NCBI RefSeq assembly: GCF_026262505.1
Contig: NC_067205.1
Location: 26,169,693-26,233,692 of the forward strand
DNA length: 64,000 nucleotides
Direction of reading: 5' to 3'
From: Trichomonas vaginalis G3
Lineage: Eukaryota > Parabasalia > Trichomonadida > Trichomonadidae
In this document: one piece after another, positions 23,378 to 34,356 of the stretch
Position numbering within the stretch: position 1 is the first letter of the stretch
Layout of the letters: each line of letters starts with the position of its first letter
Made by a program: the position numbers and the translations under genes
Notes under the pieces: model-generated
What the model was told of the DNA's origin: nothing
Seen by the model: only the letters and a program-made list of their open reading frames with translations
The model's database searches: none

Positions 23378-23656
23378 TTGCCAGCAAAAGATCCAACAAC
23401 TGTTACAAATAATAAAAAACCTGTCTTTTCTGGTAATTTCTTTTTACTTTCTTCGAATTTCAAAGAATTTAATGATAATATTATTAATTGCAGCCGAAAT
23501 AACATTTACTTACTGCATTCATTATGCACTTATACTGATATTACCCAAATTACAGGAAAAGGTGGCTGCATCTACTTCTCTTGTCAGAGCTCCATTGTGC
23601 AAGACCGATTTTGCTCTGTTAAATGCTGCACAACTGAGTCTGGATTTTTGCCTTGA
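23378..23656 (+). pseudogene. Possible fragment of a surface-protein gene
   Basis: The frame encodes a Cys-rich peptide whose second half (TGKGGCIYFSCQSSIVQDRF) resembles the GGxIYx repeats with Cys spacing found in large beta-helix-type surface proteins of trichomonads. It stops after 92 codons and the sequence beyond has no open continuation in frame. It is probably a decayed fragment; the family assignment rests on one motif. Confidence 0.3.
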
Positions 23657-23965
23657 CATTTCAAGAAAAAGAAAAGATTTCCTTTTATTTTGATTCTTGA
23701 ATCCTTTTTACATGTTAAAAAATAAACGTATATAGTAGAGCTAACAACCCCATTAAAATTATTTTCTTTCATTTGCCAACAATACCCACGCCCTAATTCT
23801 GAATTTGAAATTTAAAATTGAGGTAATTTATGATCAAATCAATGGAATTTCACCTAGTATTCTTGTTGTAAACACAAATTTAAGCTATTTTTAGAGATAT
23901 GTAATGCAGAAATCGATAAGTCTAAAAAAATTGAAAGCGATATCATCGTTTTCTCAAAAAATCAA

Positions 23966-26587
23966 ATGTTTCTTTTCTCGATTTCTTATACATATAGAAC
24001 TTGCGAACAACTCCGATTTTGCAAGGACAACATGAACACAACTCATGATGTGCTATCAATCAAACCAGGCACTCAAAAATTCATTGATAATGAATTTATT
24101 GCACCATTATACGTAAACAACAAAGAAAGTACGTTCAACTTACACATTTACAAAATATCCAAATCAGGATTTAGAATAAGAATTGATCCTGGCACTAAAC
24201 TTTCTTCTTATCGCTTTAATATTTCACATGATAATTTAATTGTTGACGAAAACAAAATTACAAATAAAGAAGAAGTTACATATGAAACACACAGACTATT
24301 TGACGTATTAAACGCCAAGAAAAACACATCTGCACTGATAAATTTTGATCCATTTTTCATTACAATTTCAAGAGATGGAAGAAATTACATTTCAATCAAT
24401 TCAGAGAACTTTGTTTTCATAGAAGATGGCTCAGAAACGCCAAATACAGAATATGACGGCTATATTGAAACGTATCCACACGGAAAAACAGCTGTTGGCG
24501 TTGATATTTCATTTTTATCAGCAAATGCACGTCTTACAGGCTTCTCAGAAGGCACATATCCAGCAAATTTAGTAGATACTAATTCCAGCTCCGAAAGACA
24601 CTATTCAAGAGACAATTATGCCATGTATGGCTTTGTTCCTATGTTATCCGGCCATTGTCCAGATTTCGACATAGTTCCAACTGTTTTTTGGATGAATCCA
24701 ACTGATATGTTCATCCAAATCAATACAAAAGCATCAGGACGCATTGCAAAGTTTGTTTCAGAAGGTGGATTCATAGATTTAGTTGTATTTTCCAATAAAT
24801 TGGAAGAAAATTTACAAGAATATTCCGAAATCACGGGTTTACCACCATTAGCACCTGCATTTGCATTTGGATATCATCAAAGCAAATACGGCTACAAGAG
24901 TCAGCAGGAAGTTGAAGGAATTCTCAGTAAATTAAACGAAATCAAATTCCCATACGATTCCATCTGGTTAGACATTGACCACCTTCAAGATTTCGCTCCA
25001 TTCACTATCAACTACACATGGTTCCCCGATCCTCAGAAGTTCTTCGACGACAGGAAGAAACAGAACAGATTTGTCATCAGAATCACTGATCCACATTTGC
25101 CAACAAATCTGTCACATCCAGTTTACAAACAGGCATTTGACAACGATTATTTTGTCAAAAATTCCAGTAATCAACAAGCCATTGCTCCATGCTGGCCAGG
25201 TGATTCCAGTTGGCCGGATTTCTTCAGAAAAGATGTAAGAAATTGGTGGAGTGGTCAGTTCACTAATTGGCCGGCCAACGTATATGTATGGAATGACATG
25301 AACGAGATTGCTGTTTTCCAGAGAATCGAAGGCACGAACCACAAAGATTGGCTCAATCTCAATGGAAAAATAGAATCAAGAGAAATTCACTCAAGTTATG
25401 GTTTGTTTATGACAAGTGGCACTTTTAACGGTTTGACAAACCGCCGACCATTTGTATTAACACGATCTTTCTTTGCTGGATCACAGAAGTTTTCATGGCA
25501 CTGGTCAGGCGACAACGATGCATCATGGGAGCATTTGAGGTTATCTTTAGACATGTTGATTTCATCCAATTTGAACGGCCTTCCTTTCACTGGATCTGAT
25601 GTTGGTGGTTTCACCGGAAATGTCAGTGATGAGTTGCACGCAAGATGGTTCCAAGTTGGTGCTGCTGTCTATCCTTTCTTCAGACAGCACTGTGCAATAA
25701 ATGTGAACTACAGAGAACCGTATTTGTACAAAGACAATGAAATATTTGATGGAATGATGGAATCAACAAAATTGAGATATAAGATGTTCCCTCTTTATTA
25801 CACAAACGCTTACAAAGCATCGAAATCTTTGAAGCCGTTAGTTACTCCTTTATGGTACACTTTCAATGATATAGATCATGATGTGAATTACCAATTGTTA
25901 CTCGATGAAAAAGTAATGGTTTGTCCAATTGTCACCCCAAATACATCAACTACAAAAGTGACAAAACCACTGGGTATTTAGTATGACATAGAAACAGGAG
26001 AAATACTGAATTCGTCATCAATAGAAAATGATGTCAATGAACACGCTAAAATGTTTTTGAGAGGTGGAACGATAACAACGGTTTTTGTAAACTCAAAAGA
26101 AACAATTTATGATCAGATGAAAGAGAACATTGAGTTATTAGTTGCTGTTGATGAGAATGAGTATGCAAAAGGAGATTTGTATTTAGATGATGGAATTTCT
26201 ATTCATTACAAAGATAGAAATGAATTTAATTACGTAACATTTGAATATTTGAATGGAAAAATTAATATTTTTGTTAATAATTCTATGAAAAGTTTGACAA
26301 ATAAGATCAATTCGATCAAATTCTATGGAGTGAAAGATAAGAAATCGATTCTTATTTCTGGAAAGAAAGAAATCAATGAAAATATCATCAAAATAGAGAA
26401 ATTGAATTATGATATCACTGTTGATGGAGTGATTGGAAAGAAATCAGTGAATGCAGGCTTAATTGTTCTGTACGTAATTCTCGGTGTTTCTGGAGCATGT
26501 ATCATAGGAATTTTAATTTTTGTCTGCATTAGAAAGAGATTTGGTGATGATAGATCTGAGAAAATCGGATATGATAACATCCCGTAA
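23966..26587 (+). pseudogene. GH31 alpha-glucosidase, glucosidase-II-like, one in-frame TAG
   Basis: The product is a family-31 glycoside hydrolase that would remove alpha-linked glucose. The N-terminus has a short hydrophobic start (MFLFSIS) and YRTCEQLRFCK, like the start of ER glucosidase II alpha. HGKTAVGVDISF leads into the N-terminal beta-sandwich. The (beta/alpha)8 core shows WLDIDH, the nucleophile motif WNDMNE (Asp444) and the acid/base WSGDND (Asp516). A proximal C-terminal domain follows. Near the end lies a membrane span (about residues 827-852) and a basic cytoplasmic tail. One TAG at 25979, in a PLGI-stop-YDIETGE context where GH31 proteins normally have Trp, interrupts an otherwise open frame of 874 codons. 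TGG to TAG is a single transition, so this may be a recent nonsense allele or a base error. The C-terminal anchor suggests a cell-surface or lysosomal membrane enzyme rather than a soluble ER subunit. Confidence 0.9.
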
Positions 26588-27001
26588 AAATACTTATAAA
26601 TCTTGTTTTGAATAAATAAATTATAATAGTATATCGCTTCGCTATTACAAAAGTGACAACACATCAAATTTCATTCAATTCCTGTCTTGCAAATTTAGAG
26701 ATGTTTAATTTGATATTTTAAATGAATATATTAGACAATTAGAAGAAGAGTATTTATAATCATTCTATTCCAATAATTGATTACTAATAATTACGTAAAC
26801 TATTCAAAACTGATACGAATTGTCATGACTTTACTTCAATTATCTTTATCATCGTTTTCGCATAGGTAATTGCCCAGAAAAATTCACGAATAGCTTGTAT
26901 TAATAGCATTACATAAATTATAAAATATACTTTTAAAAGTAAAAGAGTATATGATTGAGAGTATTCTATCGAAAATATAAAAAATAATTATCAACTCATT
27001 C
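26588..27001. other. Intergenic, no gene seen
   Basis: AT-rich spacer after the GH31 gene. An AATAAATAAATTATAA stretch lies ~25 bp after the stop codon and could serve as a polyadenylation region. Nothing else is recognised. Confidence 0.5.
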
Positions 27002-27868
27002 TTGATCATATCCATATTTGATAAAAGTCTTCGGCAATGGGAATATCCATATAGGGAAGACTGCGAACCGTATGAAATTCCTATTTCAAAAGGGTTATAT
27101 TTGTTTGAAGCATGGGGAGCTGCAGGCGGAGGTAATGAAAATGAAGCAGGACGTGGTGGATACACATCAGGATACATCAAATTCAAATCTAACACAAAAA
27201 TATATGTTGTAGTCGGAGGAAAAGGGCGAACTACATTTCATCCATCTTACCAAACCATAATGAAGGGAGGATGTGGCGGTGGGGGAAATGGAGGAATATG
27301 CGCATATGGAGATAGTGATTCAGGTTCTGGGGGTGGTGGAGCGACTTCAGTTTTTCTTGAAAAAAGTGACATCGAATCACGAATATTAGTTTCTGCAGGG
27401 GGCGGTGGGAGCTATAGAGGCTATTCTGGCGGCTATGCAGGTGGATTAATTGGAGGAGATGGAAAAGGACCTGTGTATACGGCAATTGGTGCAACACAAA
27501 CTGATGGGTTCGAAAAAGGAATTGGTCAAAATGGAGGGAGCAAATATTATTATGCAGATGGTGGTGCTGAAGGAAATTGCGGCTCTGGAGGAGGATATTG
27601 GGGAGGCACTGCAATACAGAATCAAGGGCGAGATTCAGATGCTCCAGGGAGTGGTGGAAGCTCATATATTTCAGGTCATCCTGGTTGCAGAAATTATTCT
27701 GGTTACATTTTTAAAAAACCTATCATGCTTGGAGGTAATGAAACTATAGCACTCCCTAATTGTACTAAGTCTGTCGGAAATCTTGGAAATGGCCATTTCA
27801 GAATCAAATATTATGGTCCAACCTTTGATATTGTTCCTTCAATCAAATTTCGTGTAAGGAAACGCTAA
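27002..27868 (+). CDS. Glycine-rich ALK/LTK-type extracellular domain protein
   Basis: The frame encodes a domain of the glycine-rich receptor-tyrosine-kinase ectodomain type: a WEYPYREDCEPYEIPI entry, YLFEAWGAAGGG, repeated Gly runs (CGGGGNGG, SGSGGGGATS), SAGGGGSYRGYSGGYAGG, and an exit with PGSGGSSYISGHPGC. Trichomonads have large families of such proteins, often on the surface. The frame has no in-frame ATG upstream of the domain before a stop codon at 26978; the first codon listed is TTG. Either the true start lies in another frame, the 5' end is lost, or an indel error is present. No signal peptide or membrane span is visible in what remains, so location is unsettled. Confidence 0.7.
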   Translation: MIISIFDKSLRQWEYPYREDCEPYEIPISKGLYLFEAWGAAGGGNENEAGRGGYTSGYIKFKSNTKIYVVVGGKGRTTFHPSYQTIMKGGCGGGGNGGICAYGDSDSGSGGGGATSVFLEKSDIESRILVSAGGGGSYRGYSGGYAGGLIGGDGKGPVYTAIGATQTDGFEKGIGQNGGSKYYYADGGAEGNCGSGGGYWGGTAIQNQGRDSDAPGSGGSSYISGHPGCRNYSGYIFKKPIMLGGNETIALPNCTKSVGNLGNGHFRIKYYGPTFDIVPSIKFRVRKR

Positions 27869-28295
27869 AACAAATATTTCCCTGATGCATATAGAAAAAA
27901 ACCTATTATTAAATTTTGATGTCTAATTTTCATTTAAAACTATAAAACAATAGAACAAAGAAAAACATTGAAGAACTTGACATTTAGAATGAAGTGTTTC
28001 AAAATATGTCAGCAACACTTGTATAGATATGTGGCGGAAATTCCAAAAAAAAGTAAAAAGACCAAACTTCTCCTATCGTCCAATTAATCAAAAATAGGAA
28101 AAGGTTCATATCTAGATTAAAAATCTCAGGGCATAGATATATTTTAAAATATTATTGTTAGATAAGAATTGTTATCTGAAATTCAACATATTTTTCGACC
28201 ATAAACTTCAACCATAGTTGAAGAATAGTTTTCTCATGCAAAGACAATGATTAATAAAGAATTTTTTACAATTTAATATAAAAAATATAAATAAA
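27869..28295. other. Intergenic between convergent genes
   Basis: AT-rich spacer between the 3' ends of the glycine-rich gene and the TBL1-like gene. AATAAATTATTT-like tracts next to the latter's stop may serve for 3' processing. No gene is seen. Confidence 0.5.
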
Positions 28296-29696
28296 TTATT
28301 TGTTTATATACATTTTCATATGAATAATTGCAACAGTAGAATCAGCAAAACAAACAGCGATACTTTCATTGTCCGGCGACCACTTCAAATCATAAATCTT
28401 CGAAGTTCCCTCGAAAGAAACAACATGTTTCGAGTTGGCCACGTCAGATACAGAAACGATACCGTCGTAACCGCCAGATGCCAAAAAAGCACCTGATGAA
28501 GAGAAATCAATCGACAAAATGTCGTCTTTGTGGTGCTGAGCCGAATTAAGTTGTGTTCCAGTCTGAGCATCCCACATAATTACTGTCTGATCGGTCGAAC
28601 TTGAAGCGAGAATTCTGTCACTGTTTGGTTTCCACTTCAAATCAGAGATCAGCTTTGTGTGGCCATTGAGAACATTACTGCAAGTTCCGTCCTCACGCCA
28701 GATACGGATTTGGTTATCGTAACTTCCAGATGCGAGGATTCCATTGACAGACCATGCGATTTTATTAATTTTGGACGTATGGCCCTTTAGTATTTCTGTA
28801 GAATTAAGCGAAAGATCGTAGACAACGATGTTTCCGTCGGCTCCTCCCGTGGCAAAAACATTATTATTGCGCCAGCCTGCGGTAAGTATAGCGTCTGAAT
28901 GCATATCGAACTTGTTTAATTGTTTGCCGTCGGATGACCAGACAATTACTGATCTATCGGCTGAAATTGTTAATAACTTTTTTCCATTTGGAGAAAAATA
29001 TACGCCGTAAATAAACGCTTTGCCTTCTAAGCAATGTAATTGGTTGCCGTTCATATCGCATATGTAAGCACAGCCATCAAAACTGCCTAATGCGATTAAA
29101 TTCTCGCATGAAATAGAAACGTCTGAAAAATCATGATCGACGGATTCGGGTTTGAACTGAACGTTGATGTTTTGGTCAGAAACGGGCTTTCCATTCTCGA
29201 TTGTCCAAATAATGGAAACTCCGTCAGCGCCAGCTGTCACGAGATGGGATCCATCAAGCGACCAGCAGCAAGAATAAACATCAGCTGTATGCTTAGCAAG
29301 AATGGAGGCAACCGATGGCGATAAACTGATTGTTTCTTGTATCTCTGACTGAGGTCGATATGGATGCTGAATTGATGCTGATGCGATGAGCTGTGACTCA
29401 GTAACATCGACAAACTGCGTTTCTTTAATCGGGAATTTCTCCTCTAATTCGAGTAAATCTTTGTGGATTTTGTTGTTTGGATCTTTTCTTGCATTCTGAA
29501 TTGCTTTCTGGTTCTTCATGTATATTAAGCTCTTCTGAAGTACTGCTATAAGCGCATTAGGAGGTATACTCGCGAGATTAACGTTTGATGAAGCTAAAAA
29601 CGATTCATTTTCAAAAACATATGCTGTATGATCGAAGCCGCTTTCCTTTAGGTATCGCAGGATGAGGACATTGACCTCATCAAGGGATACTGCCAT
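28296..29696 (-). CDS. LisH and WD40 protein of the TBL1/TBL1XR1 family
   Basis: The 466-residue protein starts MAVSLDEVNVLILRYLKESG, aligning with the first residues of animal TBL1/TBLR1 and so fixing the start. Residues ~5-37 form a LisH dimerisation or tetramerisation motif. Eight WD40 repeats follow (about 135-460), with HTADVYSCCW, GHTSKINKIAW, GHTKLISDLKW and HHKDDILSID signatures and GGADGNIVVYD- or SYDNQIRIW-type ends, as expected for the eight-bladed TBL1 propeller. In other eukaryotes this protein is a core subunit of histone-deacetylase corepressor complexes (SMRT/N-CoR; Sif2 in yeast) in the nucleus. The length is close to the family's usual ~510, with a shorter linker. The frame is whole. 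Confidence 0.9.
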   Translation of the reverse strand: MAVSLDEVNVLILRYLKESGFDHTAYVFENESFLASSNVNLASIPPNALIAVLQKSLIYMKNQKAIQNARKDPNNKIHKDLLELEEKFPIKETQFVDVTESQLIASASIQHPYRPQSEIQETISLSPSVASILAKHTADVYSCCWSLDGSHLVTAGADGVSIIWTIENGKPVSDQNINVQFKPESVDHDFSDVSISCENLIALGSFDGCAYICDMNGNQLHCLEGKAFIYGVYFSPNGKKLLTISADRSVIVWSSDGKQLNKFDMHSDAILTAGWRNNNVFATGGADGNIVVYDLSLNSTEILKGHTSKINKIAWSVNGILASGSYDNQIRIWREDGTCSNVLNGHTKLISDLKWKPNSDRILASSSTDQTVIMWDAQTGTQLNSAQHHKDDILSIDFSSSGAFLASGGYDGIVSVSDVANSKHVVSFEGTSKIYDLKWSPDNESIAVCFADSTVAIIHMKMYINK

Positions 29697-29768
29697 TCAG
29701 AGTCCTCGAAAAATAAATTTTTGGCAGTTTTTCTAAAAATTACGAAATTTTTTCCCTCATGACCAATA

Positions 29769-29928
29769 GGGAAAACCGCAACCACTTTTTTAATCACGAT
29801 TTAAATATATAAATCGCGATTTTTTAGAAAAATCGCGACTTTTTTAAAATCGCGTTTTTTAATGAATTGCGATTTTATTGTGGTCGCGATTTTTTTAGAA
29901 AAATCGCGATTTTTATGGAAAATTGTGA
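29769..29928 (+). repeat. Left terminal inverted repeat of the 3.1-kb transposon
   Basis: Matches the reverse complement of 32723-32882 with few differences. It contains several AAATCGCGATTT-type self-complementary blocks, so each arm can fold alone. Confidence 0.85.
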
Positions 29929-30267
29929 TCAAAATTAAACGCGATTTTCTTTATCAATCGCGAACATAGAACAAATCGGAACCATGATTTTGGACCTCAT
30001 TAAGCGAAAAGGTCGCAATTAAATTCAATAACAAAGCAATTCACAAAGATTTTTTGAATCTAGAATGGCTGTTTATCCATTTTAGACTGCTCACAATATG
30101 GTTTTTCTGCATACTTGCCGAAATCAGAGATCTAAAATCAAACAATCTCGATAACAAATACCTCAATCCCACTTTACTGGTCAAAATTCTTGAAGTCTTA
30201 CTTTACTGCACTAATTAATCATAATTTACCTTTAATATTCTTATATCAAAAGGATTAAAGTTCATTA

Positions 30268-32534
30268 AGGATACCCTTACATTGCGTAGTTAGAAAGAGA
30301 ATATGATATTGTCATGATTGCTAAAGTTTTAGGCTCCAGAAATGAATATACATCAAACTGAAACAATTGATAAATTGAATGAACTTTTGAGAGGTTCTCA
30401 AATAAAAAAAATTATCTAATTTTTTACAATATTACTATTATTTTATCCACATATGTATATATAGTAATTTGAGAAAACTTTTAGGAAAAAATAAGTTTAA
30501 TAAAAATCTGAATTTTACTTGTTGTGGGATTGTTATTAATTGACACTCCAGACGTATTACTAATAGTTATGCGTATGCAATTAAAGTATTTCTGATGGAC
30601 AAAATGTGAGATTTATATCAGATAATTCATTTCTACTATTAAGTTATTCATTTATGAGTTTGCACTTATTCGCACTAAATAAATAACTATTAAAAATTGT
30701 TTTAATTAATTGACACCATATAATAGAGTGAATTTTGTTTGATCAAACAACAATAGATGATAGATATAAAGCCAAGAAACTTGCTATTAATATGCTCTAC
30801 TTGCTATTTCAATGTAAGTATGATATTTTCTAAATGTTTCGTTCAGATAACTTAGATATATTAGTCAAAATTTGAAATTTTAATAGCACATATATTAAAA
30901 ATAATTATTATTCATAAAAGATTAATGAAATAGTAAAAAAATCAATCAAATTATAAAAATACAACATTTAGAAGAATTCTTATTATCCTTCAAAAAGTCA
31001 GTATTTCTGCTGTAATTTTCTACAACATTGTAGTTATTGCACTTTGTCTATGGATTTGTATATATGTTATATATAATTATATATCTAAACTGCCCATAAG
31101 TGCAATTTTTATATAAATTGTTTATTTCTTTAACAATTTCATATGAAATATGCTTTTTTAAGCGTATCAAAGCTGTGTTCTTAATGTGCATGGATATATC
31201 AAGAAAAATGTCGAAAAAATGTGAATTCACAAATTCACTGAATTTTCACCGTTTTTTGAATTTTGCTACAGCACTAATATTAAATAATACTAAAATCTTC
31301 TGTCTTTGTAAAAGAATAAATTCTGACAAAAAGTGCTCGTTTAAATTTAATGATCATCTGTATGACTAAGTGGTAAAAAGTGTTTATGACCAAAAAAGGG
31401 TTACATGCTTAGTCTATTTTTCTGACAGGATACTCTAGATTTACATGATCTCTATTTCATATCTCCGTTTTTAGATTCTTCGACAGATTTTATGATAGAA
31501 ACCAAGATTAACAAATTTCCGGCATGTTAATGAAGAAATCTGCAGCTACCCTCAATATTATTTCAATAATCAGTATCGTTTCTCTTACAATTTATTTTTT
31601 TCTCAATAATTTAACAAGAATAACAATACACACTTGGTTTTACGTATAAAAGCTAAGTGTCGAACTTAATCAACTTTACTTACTTAGCAAATGAATATTT
31701 TTGTGGTTGCGAGTTCTGAATGCTGAAGTTTTAGATTTCTCTATAAATGATATCATTGCACTTACAATGTTGTTCCAGCCTATCGCATAAATCATAGAAA
31801 ATCCAAAAAAAAATAATATAAAGAAAATTCATGTCATGAAGTTCAAAGAATACCGTGTAACATTAAAATTTGTTATGCATAATACATTTTAGCTATTATT
31901 GATTTTTTTAATTTTCGAGAAATTGAATGGTGAGTCCGATAGAGAAATTTTTAAAAATCCTAGTCCCTCATAGAAGTAATTTCCCTCGTCTCCCATACTT
32001 CCAAATGTATGCATATGACATAAACTTTTATGCATTACACAAGTGGCCAATAATATCTATAGAGTAAAAATTAGAAATTTAATTTTTTTATATGATAGTT
32101 ATATTTCAGATTTGCGAGCGTAACTTTTTTCTCCATGGCATACTTGTTTTAAGAGCAAATGATCAAAATCGTCCTTCAATTATTGAAGGAGCTGATATCT
32201 TTTGAAAATTGAATTGAAAGGGTATTCAATTTTCAAATTTCCTCTCAATTTTGGAAACATATCAACTCTATGAATTAACAATTATGTGCCTTCACAGTTT
32301 ATCAGTCATATAAGGTGCTTATAAAGAAAAAAGTTACGCTCGCAAAATATGTTTTTATATAGATTTCACATAAAATAATTATGTAATTTCTAAAAAGAAT
32401 ATTTTTGTTCTTGAATATTAAAGTGTATTGTAGTTTAAAAAGTTTTAAATATGTTGCTAAAATTTCAGGTTTATAGCTCATGTCTAGCATGACTTCTTCG
32501 TATGCGCAAAAAATCTGACACGTAAGGGTATCCT
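30268..32534. mobile_element. Candidate nested TA-flanked element
   Basis: AGGATACCCTTAC at 30268 and its reverse complement ending at 32534 are flanked by TA on both sides, giving a 16-bp inverted repeat when TTA/TAA is included. It lies wholly inside the 3.1-kb transposon, so it may be a younger insertion or the true core around which the outer ends lie. The interior is AT-rich with no recognised gene, although short open frames near 31100-31369 and 32302-32580 exist. Confidence 0.4.
32112..32345. mobile_element. Small MITE-like inverted-repeat element
   Basis: A 21-bp perfect inverted repeat (TTGCGAGCGTAACTTTTTTCT and its complement) bounds 234 bp that can form further AATT-rich hairpins. 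It has no coding potential and no clear target duplication. It lies inside the nested element. Confidence 0.5.
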
Positions 32535-32722
32535 TAACTAAAAAAATATTACATAAATCTAACAAAAAAACCTTTAGCAATAAAAATACATTTGCTCAAG
32601 CCTATCGGCAACTCAACTCTAAAAAAACTTTTTATAACATTCTTATTACAATTTTTATTTTATTCTTATATTTATATTTTTTAGTTCACTTTTTAAATAA
32701 TGATCTTTAGATTGAACCAATA

Positions 32723-32882
32723 ACGCGATTTTCCATATAAATCGCGATTTTTTTGAAAAATCGCGACCACAATAAAATCGCAATTCATTAAAAAACGCGA
32801 TTTTAAAAAAGTCGCGATTTTTCTAAAAAATCGCGATTTATATATTTAAATCGTGATTTAAAAAAGTGGTTGCGGTTTTCCC
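32723..32882 (-). repeat. Right terminal inverted repeat of the 3.1-kb transposon
   Basis: Reverse complement of the left arm at 29769-29928. Confidence 0.85.
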
Positions 32883-33606
32883 TAATATCACTTTTGGTTT
32901 TATTTTCTTACGGATTTATAATACACATGGATAGAAAATTATATTGGCACTATTGAGACTCATCATAACTATTAATTTAAAAAATTAAATGAAATTTTAG
33001 ATGCCGTCCAACGAAAATAAGGTTAATTTTTCCAAATTTGAAGCGCATTTTCACATTATGGAAGCGATTTAACTAAGTTCGTCCTATATGAATGAGATAG
33101 TGTATTATGTATAGAATCTACCATAATGATAGAAACAGATATTTTATTAATAATTATTGAATTAAATTCAATATATAAAAAATTAGAACTATGTATAAAA
33201 TCAGAATTAATAACATTATTCATACATATATCATTAATAAAAGGATCTATTTTTCATATCTAAAAATTGAACGGATAATTTTTTGATACAATATGCTTAT
33301 TATATAATACTAGATGTGAATACGAATGATTATAATAGAAAATAGAAAAATCACCTTAGGAAATCGGAATACAATTTACATTTCTTTCAAAAAAGAATAT
33401 ATAAGTAGTTGAAGAGAATAGAGAGCTATTGTTATTTCACAGCATTATATTGCAGCTGATAAACGTTAAAACAAAGATTCCTATATATGGAAGATGCAAA
33501 ATGTACTTAATTACATAGGAAAAATATAGGATATTTTTTAATATATTGGATTTTTGATATATTATAAAGATAATAATATAGTAATTTCAGAAAACAAAAT
33601 TTAGAG
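32883..33606. other. Intergenic, no gene seen
   Basis: AT-rich spacer between the transposon and E2. I see no gene and no repeat. Confidence 0.6.
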
Positions 33607-33612
33607 AACCAA
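33607..33612. other. Target-site duplication of E2, left (AACCAA)
   Basis: AACCAA directly precedes the first base of E2 and recurs directly after its last base. A 6-bp duplication is the known Polinton integration signature. Confidence 0.93.
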
Positions 33613-33786
33613 AGTAGTATATGATGCGGGTTGTGTGACTTTTTTTGTAATCGTAAGAATTCTCACATAATTGAATGATTTTTGAACATACTTCCGAATA
33701 GCAGATTTTAAAAATTTATGAATAATTTATAAAAAGTTTTTATTCCTACAATTCCTAGATTACCATTAATAAAAAGAATATATTTT
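33613..33786 (+). repeat. E2 left terminal inverted repeat
   Basis: 174 bp, identical to the reverse complement of 55450-55623 except at one position. Confidence 0.95.
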
Positions 33787-33859
33787 TGACGAAGTGAAGA
33801 TTCGCACTTCGTCACAAAACTCCGAAAAAATAAAGTTAGATTTTTTTATTTAATATAAA

Positions 33860-34195
33860 ATGTATGGAAAAAGAATAATATCTGATTTTGAACATTATTT
33901 GATTGATTTACTAATTGATCCACAAAGCTGTTGTAAAATTAATTTTGAATTTAAAATTAAAGGAACCGTAAATTTTGTATTTATTTATCACTTAAAAGAA
34001 TATGACCGATATCATAATTTGATATATGAAACTAATATAATATTTGAAGATAACAAACTTACAAGCTTCGAACATGAAAATGATATAATATTCGAAGATG
34101 AAAAAAAGAAAGAGATTGAAAAGCAATTCAATGAATGCCTTTTAAATACATATGCGCACATTATAAGACATAAAATGAAATTAATTCCTTATTAA
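33860..34195 (+). CDS. E2 part: unknown 111-aa protein next to the left end
   Basis: A small acidic/aromatic protein (MYGKRIISDFEHYLIDLLID start) with an EDEKKKEIEKQF helix near the end. Its position corresponds to the two-repeat protein of E1, but the sequences are unrelated, so the terminal gene slot is variable. No family is recognised. Confidence 0.5.
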   Translation: MYGKRIISDFEHYLIDLLIDPQSCCKINFEFKIKGTVNFVFIYHLKEYDRYHNLIYETNIIFEDNKLTSFEHENDIIFEDEKKKEIEKQFNECLLNTYAHIIRHKMKLIPY

Positions 34196-34356
34196 TCAAA
34201 AATATTTTTTATCTTTATATAAAGATGACAAATAGAAAAATAATTTTTATCTGATAGAAATAATACCTACAAATGACAGTATATAAAAAATTGACTTCTT
34301 ACGTAAAATTAAAACTAAGTTAAATTTATTTTTTTTATTTTTTTATTTTATAATAA

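Larger units (their letters stand above)
29769..32882. mobile_element. 3.1-kb DNA transposon with 160-bp terminal inverted repeats
   Basis: The ends begin GGGAAAACCGCAACCACTTT and stay alike for about 160 bp. TA flanks both sides (29767-29768 and 32883-32884), as in Tc1/mariner-type insertion. The arms contain many copies of a short AAATCGCGATTT palindrome. No convincing transposase frame lies inside, so the copy looks non-autonomous or decayed. It sits 70 bp upstream of the TBL1-like start codon and may have displaced or supplied upstream sequence of that gene. Confidence 0.8.

Noticed and set aside
23966-26587. Alternative genetic code with TAG as sense
   Set aside because: Only one TAG occurs in the gene, other genes here end with ordinary stops, and trichomonads use the standard code.
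27231-27665. Histidine-rich frame opposite the glycine-rich gene
   Set aside because: It is the antisense shadow of Gly codons (GGN read as NCC/CAN) and has no independent support.
29769-29928. Mutator-like classification of the 3.1-kb element
   Set aside because: No 9-11-bp duplication flanks it; only TA is shared, which fits the Tc1/mariner mode better.
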